Of a stretch of DNA of 64,000 nt, positions 57,035 to 64,000 are shown piece after piece; position 1 is the first letter of the stretch, and every line of letters begins with the position of its first letter. The translations under genes were made by a program, and so were the position numbers. The DNA is from Chloranthus sessilifolius. Lineage: Eukaryota; Streptophyta; Magnoliopsida; Chloranthales; Chloranthaceae. The notes beneath the pieces were generated by a model. It searched no databases. It worked only from the letters and a program-made list of their open reading frames with translations, and was not told the origin of the DNA. The stretch lies in contig CM037588.1 of NCBI GenBank assembly GCA_021018995.1, forward strand, positions 95,330,765-95,394,764. The letters are read 5' to 3'.

Positions 57035-58479
57035 TGGTCGGGCTTTTATCACACTAAGTCTTAACCTATTGCAAGTGCACAATGGAAACTGTAGCACTAG
57101 TATAGGATCGTTCCCACGAGGAAGGTGATTATTCTGATGTAATTTCATTTCTTTGAAAACTTGTGTTTGTCTTTTAAGATCCTAAACTACTTTAGAAATA
57201 TAAATAAAAGAATGGTTTGTTTAAACTAAATTGCAAAAAATAAATCTAAATCCTCCTCCTTCCAGACTATTGTCATCAATCACAATCCTTCAGATCTCAG
57301 ATATTTACGAAATAAAGTACAGTTACACCGTATCTCAGTCCTTTAAGATTTGGGCGTCATTCAAAAACTAGAATTCCTTAACACAAATTTAAACTAATCA
57401 ATAATCTTCCTAAAATTTGGGCGTCAATCAAACTAAAGAAAACTGAAGATGGAAAAGTAAGATCGATACACTAATTTGAAAATTCTCAATTTGAGTCATC
57501 AATTTAAATAAAAAACTTTTAGATGTTTACAAAGCAGTAAAAGTGCATAAAAATAAATCTAAACTAGAAAGCAATAAAATGATCTTTCATCCCTTAGTTG
57601 CAAGCGTTAATTGCTTCTGAGAAACCACAGATACTCTACTCTAATCTTCCAACTCCCGATTACAGGTGTCAATTGCTCTCGAGAAGCCTTGGATATCTAA
57701 ACTACTCTACTCTACTTTTGATCGGAAGAAAACCTAACCTCAGTCGTCAATTGATGTTGAGAGTTCCTTCGATAACTCTACTCCTATGTCAAGCCCTCTT
57801 ACTTATAGATCATAAGGGGTCGGTTTACATTATTCTAATTCTAATAAAAGAAAACTTCTAAACAAAAGATTCTTAATATAACTCTACTTCTAATCCTAGT
57901 TCTTCCTTGCTCTGGATGATGGATGCATGCATGACTTTTCTCCTTTCTTTTTAGTAGCATGAGATCTTCTGAGTTCTTTTACCAATCTCTTCTTTGATCT
58001 ATAAGTTGCCAGACTTCTAATCCAAGAGATCTTCTAATTTTGTGCATGGCGGTGTACACTTCACGTGATCAATAACATGAGCTTTATTTTGTACAATCGT
58101 GTGTATGATTGTTCTTTCTATATGATTTCTGCTCTGTCGAACGTTTGAGATTTTACTTTCATTCCACCAGTCGTATCTTCTTTCGTACGTTCGTGAATCA
58201 CGATTTCTCTGTCTTCTTTCTTTTTTGCTCGTTTGAGTTTTACGTTCGTTCGACATTCCTTTTTCTTGGCTCATCGACTGGACTTTCATTTGAGTGGAAT
58301 GTTTCTTCCCTCGATCGCAATTCTTGCTACTTTTTTAGTTCATTTTGACAAAGGTTAACACTTCGGCTCTAATATGCTCATTAATCTAAATATCTGCACA
58401 TAGCAACTCATTAGTAATAAACTAAGGTCTAGCATCACTAAGTTAAGGGTGATAAAATGGTATATTCTGGGATTAATCA
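57035..58479 (-). repeat. 5' LTR of element F (1,445 bp)
   Basis: TGGTCGGGCTTT to GATTAATCA. TATA on the minus strand changed to CTATAAGTAAG (near 57797-57807). CACGTG at about 58062, CGTTCG motifs at 58135-58260. Confidence 0.92.
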
Positions 58480-58638
58480 CCCGTGCCATTGTATTTATCG
58501 AATGTGGGTATATTAAATTTAGGCGACAATGGCACCTCAGCAAATAAGCATAAATCCGAGAAATCTATGGCATGGATCTCGGTCCTGCCCAGCTTCATTA
58601 ACTACTTTTGGATCATGTCAATTTTTTTTTTCAGCAAC
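58480..58638 (-). pseudogene. Element C, piece 4: gag N-terminal side
   Basis: Minus frame DMIQK, stop, LMKLGRTEIHAIDFSDLCLF, then VPLSPKFNIPTFDKYNGTG, the conserved entry to the Tat-type capsid. It joins piece 3 across element F and is cut on the other side by G. The rest of gag and the 5' LTR of C must lie past the window end. Confidence 0.88.
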
Positions 58639-58842
58639 TGATTAGTCACATAATATACCATTTTACTCACCTTAACTTAGTGATGCTAGGACTTAGTTTT
58701 CTACTAATAAGTTAATGATGTGCATATATTAAAGAAAAATAGCAAAAGAGAACTAAAGCAATAATTTTTATCAAAATGAACTTATAAAGCAATAAAAAGA
58801 TAATTGAACCACAAGACGAGTCATCGCCTACTGAAAAAGTGA

Positions 58843-59070
58843 AAAATCGTGTTTTACTAATTTACAGAATAAAGTACTGAGAATAATAGAAATCGTAATT
58901 TATGATTTTGCAAGAGAATGCCGCTCATGAGTAAAGTACGATATAAGAGAAACGATGAATTGTAATAAAGAATCGTTCAATAGAAAGATGTGTTAGAAAA
59001 TCATGATTTACGATTTTCCAGAGGATATTACAATAGAAGAAGAAAATTGTGGTTTACGATTTTCCAGAGA
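58843..59070 (+). repeat. ACGATTT motif array in 5' LTR of G
   Basis: Repeated AAATCGT / TTTACGATTTT phrases, best copies TTTACGATTTTCCAGAG near 59008 and 59053. Repeated in the 3' LTR (63687-63915), and the motif recurs inside G at about 61710-61760 and 62508-62605. Confidence 0.75.
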
Positions 59071-59093
59071 AGGCACCTTCCGAAGTTACTGAT

Positions 59094-59099
59094 CACGTG
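59094..59099. promoter_or_regulatory. G-box CACGTG in LTR of G
   Basis: Within GATCACGTGA, also present in both LTRs of F (47408, 58062), so it is conserved between the two families. G-boxes bind bZIP/bHLH factors in plants; use here is inferred. Confidence 0.4.
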
Positions 59100-59350
59100 A
59101 GAAAGAACACCGCCATGCATAAAGTTAGAAGATCTCTTAAAAGAAGAAGTCTAGTGAATCACGGATCTAAGGAGATTGGTGAAGAAGACTCTTAAAGGAC
59201 TTTGTTGCTGAAATAATACAGAAAATCTAGAAGTACATCAACAAAATGAAAGCAAGGAAAGATAAAGTTAGAAGTAGAGTTATATTAGGATAGTTTTGGT
59301 TTAGTAATTTCTTTTATTAGAATTAGAAGTTTGTAAACAGGCCCTTATGA

Positions 59351-59360
59351 TCTATAAATA
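59351..59360 (+). promoter_or_regulatory. TATA box of element G
   Basis: TCTATAAATAAGAGGC, with the homologous box in F on the opposite strand. Transcription would start about 30 bases on. Confidence 0.6.
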
Positions 59361-60141
59361 AGAGGCTTGGCATATAGGAATAACCATCGAAGGAATTCTC
59401 AGCATCAATTGATGACTAAGGTTGGGTTTCTTTCGATAAAAAATTTAGAGTAGATTTTTATTGCTTTGTAGAGTAGATATCCAAGGTTTTTCAAGAGCAA
59501 TTGATGACTGCAATTGAGAGCTGAAGATTAGAGTAGATATCTATAGTTTCTTAGAAGCTATTGACGACTGTGGCTGAGGGATAAAAGATATAATTTTATT
59601 GCTTTCTAGTTTAGATTTATTTTATTATAATTTCCTGCTTTGTAAGCATCTTTGAATTTTAATTTGAATTGATGTCTCAGGTTAAAGTTTGCAAATTAGT
59701 ATAACGGTTTTTACTTTTCCATCTTTAGTTTCTAGAATTTGATTGACGCTCAAGTTTTAGGAGATTATTGATTAGATTAAATCTGTATTGATAGGATTTT
59801 AGTATTGATTGACGACCAATGCTAGGAAACTTGATATATAGTGTAATGGTACTGTTTAAATTTATAAATATCCGATAGCTAAAGATTATGATTGACGGCC
59901 ATAATCTGAAGGACGATTAAGATTTATTTTCTGTAAATTAGATTAAGAAACCATTTTTTTATTCATATTTCTTCAATAGATTAGAAACTTAAAATATAAA
60001 TATAAGTTTTCAGAAAATTAAGTTAATATAGAAAAACCTGTCTTCATGAGAACGATCTTATACTAGCTCTACAATTTCCATTGTGCACTTACAATAGGTT
60101 AAGACTTAATTAGATGCACATATAAGTTGCGATCAAGTTTT

Positions 60142-60159
60142 TGGCGCCATTGTCGGGGA
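60142..60159 (+). other. Primer-binding site of element G (Asp type)
   Basis: TGGCGCCATTGTCGGGGA, one base from the site of F, 6 nt inside the LTR; plus-strand orientation. Confidence 0.9.
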
Positions 60160-60431
60160 TAGGATATTTATATTAATTTAAGAAGATAAGTATTTATCTT
60201 TCTCTTTTTATTTTTCATTTTCTTTTAAATTTTCTTTGATCACTTCTTAAATCTCTTACAGGTTTATTCTGAGTGACGAATCAGAGTTTCAACTTTTCCT
60301 GATCAGAGAAGCTCAAGGCTTAGATTTATTCTCTCCCTGCTTTCTAGACTAAAATTCAGATAAAACTAAAATAAAATAGACATTTACAATAACTGTTTTA
60401 GCCACCCTGCTCTGCGCTAATTCAATTCAGA
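60160..60431 (+). other. Untranslated leader of element G
   Basis: About 270 bases with nothing recognised before the gag ATG. Confidence 0.5.
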
Positions 60432-61538
60432 ATGGCAAGAAAAGGCCATTATGTGGCTAAAGCATTAGGAAAATATTATGCTTTAACACCTCTTACACCT
60501 CCCTCATGTATTCAAATACACCCCCAAGCCGGTAATAGGACTTTTGAAATTATGCCCAATGTCCTGCAAATGCTTCCAACTTTTCATGGGCTAATGGAAG
60601 TGTGCAACATTATTAGAATGATTAGAATTAAGAACTTGACAGAAGAATCCACTCGACTAAGGCTGTTTGCATATTCCCTCATAGATGAAGCAAAACAGTG
60701 GATAAACTCTGTGCCTCATAATTCGATTGCTAATTGGGAAGGTCTGGAACACATGTTACTTACATAATTCTTTCCAATCTGCAGGACGAATAAAATTCGG
60801 TATCTTATCGTAACATTTCACCAATTCCTGGATGGATCTCTGTAGGAATGTTGGAACCGTCTTAAGGATCTTCTGTGCAAGTGCCCTCATCACGGGGTTA
60901 CGCGCTACCAACTTGTGCTCACTTTCTTCGAAGGCCTTGAAGACACAAATTGGCATATGATTGATGTGGCCTTCGGTGGTATGTTTCATACATTAACAAC
61001 AGAAGAAGCATGGGCACTCTTTGAGACCCTTAGCGAGGAACTAGTGCAACACCACACATCAGGTGAAATTGATTCGAAGACTTTAAAGAATATACTTTCT
61101 AAGCAAGGAAGATTATATAAATTAAAATCAATGATGAAAGGTTTTTCAAGGCTAAAGCTTTAGAAAACAAAAGTTCAATCTCTGGTGGGTACAAAATCGT
61201 ACCCAACATCTCAAAAACGAGAAGCCTGTGGTCCTAACCATGGCCTAACTTAGGCAATTTCCCGACCTCCAACTGTTTCTTCTTACCCCACATAAGCCCA
61301 AAGCCACACGGCTAATGAGGATGCCTTGTTGCATGCAGCTTATAGTTGGATGCAAAATAGTTGCATCCAGACACAGTTACTCAATCACCTTCGGCAATCT
61401 GTTGTAAGGTTAGAAACTCAAATTAAGCTACTAACCCTTTTTGAGAGAGAGAGTAACGTACTACCTTCACATGCAGTGGGTACATCTAGAGGATGTATGT
61501 TTATGGCAGACACATCAACTCCCTCTATTTTTAATTGA
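60432..61538 (+). pseudogene. Gag of element G, deleted and frameshifted
   Basis: MARKGHYVAKALGKYYAL leads to MPNVLQMLPTFHGL, where the usual EDPYxHL segment is missing (an internal deletion). LRLFAYSLIDEAKQWINSVP and a stop near 60764 follow. Other frames carry ECWNRLKDLLCKCPHHG, then TFFEGLEDTNWHMIDVAFGG (60915-61163), and finally WMQNSCIQTQLLNHLRQSVV with ERESNVLPSHAV (61326-61538), the gag C-terminal pattern. No zinc knuckle is seen. Confidence 0.85.
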
Positions 61539-63301
61539 ATGCCTCTAGAACTTGTCGAGCTACCAACTCACCCATAGCAAACACCTGTAACATATGTATA
61601 TAACTTAATTTGGAAGAGTATTCTATGATTTTATAGTATGCGCAAGTAAACTCAATCGTAAAGACTCTCTTGTCTGGTCACAATCACGTTAAGTGTATGA
61701 ATTTACGATTTCTTATGATTCGTAGAGTCAAATCGTAGTGAGTATGATTTGAAGCATCATGGAGTTTCACTTTCATTCTACAGAATTACAAATGACAATT
61801 TTGGGGAACAGGTGATTCCAGTGATTGATCTTATCGGTTATGTTGGAACTTGAACCCATTTAACTCATAGAGGAAGTTCAATAATCAGAATAAAGAATAG
61901 TACAATTCATCTTAGCTCATTGAACAATGTATTAGAATGGATGTTTGAAATAATAGATTGATCTAAACTGCAAAATCTAGACTATAGTTTCAAAATTATA
62001 AATCAGTGAGATTTTGAGCCATATTTCCTCTTTTCACAGAGAGATTATTTTATTCAAATCAAAAAATTTCTTTGAAATTCTATGCTGTTATGAAATCTCA
62101 TATTGCTGAATTTAGAATCAAAATATTTTATATATATGATAACCTGAATTTTTGTCTAGAACTAACTGTTAGAAATATCAAAACAATAAGGCATCTATGC
62201 TAATAAATCGTAAAGATGATTAAAGGTCATCTTTTGTTAAATCAACGCCAAAAAGCTAAAATCCCAGAAAATTTTATCCCTTAAACCCATATTTGAAGCA
62301 TAAGCTGAATTTCTTTGTATAAAAAAAAATTGATAAACCCTTAACCATAAGTACTATCCAAAGCTTTCAACCTTTAACCCTTATATTTTCTAAGATTTTA
62401 GAATGTAAAAGAAGGGAAGAAGAGGGAGTGGAAGGAGTAAAGCAAAAACAGATAAGGTAAATGCTAAAAAAGGATACAATTGAAGAAATCAAAAGAAGAA
62501 TATGGGAAACGAGTGAAAATCGTAAAAAGACGATTTAAAAAAAGAAGATTACGATTCTTAAGCAAAAATCTTTCAAAGGAGAGAAAAATTGTAAAATACG
62601 ATTTTATAAATAAGTTGAAGAAATGGGATTTACAAAAAAAAAAATGGAAAGAAGTTATTCCAATCATGGATACTTACTGACGTAAAAAAGATAGGAGAAA
62701 GAAGAGCTAAATTCTTAGAAAAACTTTGAATCCTTCTACCTTTCTTTGATACCTTCTGAAGCCCAAAGCTCTATTACAAGCCGAAGAGAAGACCATTTTT
62801 ATTTGTGATTTATAAAAGCATAAGCCTAGTAGAGATATGAATAATAGATATTATGGATTGCACAAGGATTCATATGAATAGAATAGATTATCTTTTTCTA
62901 TGAGATTAAAATTTTTTGCAATTATCCTTTGACTGAATTTTTTGAAAATAATACATTGTGAGAACCCAAAAGTTTTTATATCTTTTTTCTGAGAGTATGT
63001 CAATAGTGAGCTTTTGAATGAAAATATTTTCTAAAAACTGCAATTTAGAAAAATTTATGAAGAATAAACTTTTCACTAATGCATACACTTCTTGCTTACT
63101 ATAAATTGAAATTGTTGGAGTTCTAATCAAGGATAACTGTTATAATGGAAAGTAAGGATAAAAGATTGGTAATTTTAGAAAATTATAATGACTATATGAT
63201 GACTAACTTAGTTAATTTAGATAGTGTACCAAATTAGTTTAGATTTTTAACCTTTCTTTTGTTTTGAAAAATATTTTGAAAAATAAAAAGAATTGAAATT
63301 T
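61539..63301 (+). other. Noncoding 3' region of element G
   Basis: About 1.76 kb, AT-rich, no ORF of note. From about 61850 it aligns in reverse with 47994-49600 of F. ORFX, which lies between gag and this region in F, is absent. ACGATTT-type motifs cluster at 61710-61760 and 62508-62605. Confidence 0.65.
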
Positions 63302-63425
63302 GTAGGTAACTTCATTGAAAACCTTCAGGAGACTACAACTCCTACGCTAGGGATCACCTAGGGGTTCAAAGGCTTGTCGCATCTGCTAAATGCAATCGTG
63401 CTCCCTACGATAGTGGGAATTTAAT
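63302..63425 (+). other. Conserved block near the polypurine tract (G copy)
   Basis: Reverse complement of the blocks in D and F: GAAAACCTTCAGGAGACTAC and CTAGGGATCACCTAGGGGTT, 47 bases before the polypurine tract. Confidence 0.8.
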
Positions 63426-63471
63426 TTTTAGTATAAGATGTTTTCTTGTTTGCTAGGGACTAGCAAAACGT

Positions 63472-63483
63472 AAGTTTGGGGTG
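63472..63483 (+). other. Polypurine tract of element G
   Basis: AAGTTTGGGGTG directly before the LTR start TGATCAATTACAT. Confidence 0.85.
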
Positions 63484-64000
63484 TGATCAATTACATAATA
63501 TACAATTTTACTACCCTTAACTTAGTAATGCTAGGACTTAGTTTGCTACTAATAATTTAATGATGTGCAGATATTAAAGAAAAATAGCAAAAGAGAACCA
63601 AAGTAATAATATTCATCAAAATGAACTCATAAAGCAATAAAAAGACGATTGAACCACAAGACGAGTCATCGCCTACTGAAAAGGTGAAAAATGATATTTT
63701 ACGATTTTGTGGAACAAAGTACTGAGAAGAATAGAAATCATAATTTATGATTTTACAAGAGAAAGTCATTCAAGGGTAAAGTATAATACAAGAGAAACGA
63801 TGAATCGTAATAAAGAATCGTTCAATAGGAAGCTGTGTTAGAAAATCATGGTTTACGATTTTCTAGAGGAAGTTACAATAAAAGAAGAAAATCATGGTTT
63901 ACAATTTACCAAAGAAGACACCTTTCGAAGTTGCTGATCACGTTAGAAAGAACACCGCCATGCATAAAGTTAGAAGATCTCTTAAAAGAAGAAGTCCAGT
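63484..64000 (+). repeat. 3' LTR of element G (partial)
   Basis: Aligns with 58639 onward; cut by the window end after 517 bases. Includes the ACGATTT array copy at 63687-63915. Confidence 0.92.

Larger units (their letters stand above)
46383..58479 (-). mobile_element. Element F: Athila-like, pol-less LTR retrotransposon with ORFX
   Basis: LTRs 46383-47805 and 57035-58479, perfect target duplication CCCGT (46378-46382, 58480-58484), Asp-type primer site, gag (split by solo LTR H), ORFX, no pol. The LTRs differ at about 19 of 185 aligned bases by eye, the most of the pairs sampled, so it is probably the oldest complete insertion here. LTR and 3' region are related to G. Confidence 0.92.
58639..60135 (+). 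repeat. 5' LTR of element G (1,497 bp)
   Basis: TGATTAGTCACATAATATA to TTGCGATCA. Aligns with 63484 onward and, more distantly, with the reverse complement of the F LTRs. Confidence 0.92.
58639..64000 (+). mobile_element. Element G: Athila-like gag-only element (plus strand)
   Basis: 5' LTR 58639-60135, primer site, damaged gag, long noncoding part, polypurine tract and the start of the 3' LTR (63484 on). Internal length only about 3.35 kb. It has no pol and, unlike D and F, no ORFX. LTR and 3' region are related to F, with opposite orientation. Confidence 0.9.

Overview
This window reads as angiosperm (probably eudicot) intergenic heterochromatin. It is built entirely of LTR retrotransposons inserted into one another. 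I see no host gene, rRNA or tRNA gene. Evidence for a plant: primer-binding sites complementary to plant initiator tRNA-Met (TGGTATCAGAGC), to an Asp-type tRNA (TGGCGCCGTTGTCGGGGA) and to a third tRNA; LTRs opening TGTAGACACCCC; chromodomain, Tat-type (two RNase H domains) and Athila-type coding remnants; plant telo-boxes; and long proline-rich, coiled-coil ORFs in the env position. Nearly all coding regions carry stops and frameshifts.

Nest, worked out from LTR edges and target-site duplications (TSDs). Host element C (Tat-like, minus strand) survives as four pieces, 13881-17994, 31121-32678, 46096-46382 and 58480-58638, which read in order from integrase back to the gag N-terminus. It is split by B (LTR 12201-13880, a second Tat-like element itself split by A), D (17995-31120, TSD AGCGT/GGCGT), E (32679-46095, TSD GCCCT), F (46383-58479, TSD CCCGT, itself holding solo LTR H at 53508-55927 with TSD CCTTT) and G (58639 to beyond the window, plus strand). 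A (before base 1 to 10710) and E are chromodomain Ty3/gypsy (Tekay/Del-like) elements with gag, protease, RT, RNase H, integrase and chromodomain. D, F and G are Athila-like by primer site and gag but have no pol.

A, D, E and F all carry, downstream of gag or pol and in the same sense, a related extra ORF (called ORFX here). It shares a R/K-LV-R/K/Q-LFY core and a long Pro/Ser-rich or coiled-coil tail. In A and D, ORFX is preceded by a short-motif array, a TATA-like box and a telo-box-like leader. The same element-specific motif recurs in that element's LTR. A and E also share a GT-AG intron-like interruption at the same codon just before protease, and E has a second, 77-bp one in integrase. 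These three patterns (ORFX shared across lineages, arrays paired between LTR and ORFX leader, and introns) are the main leads.
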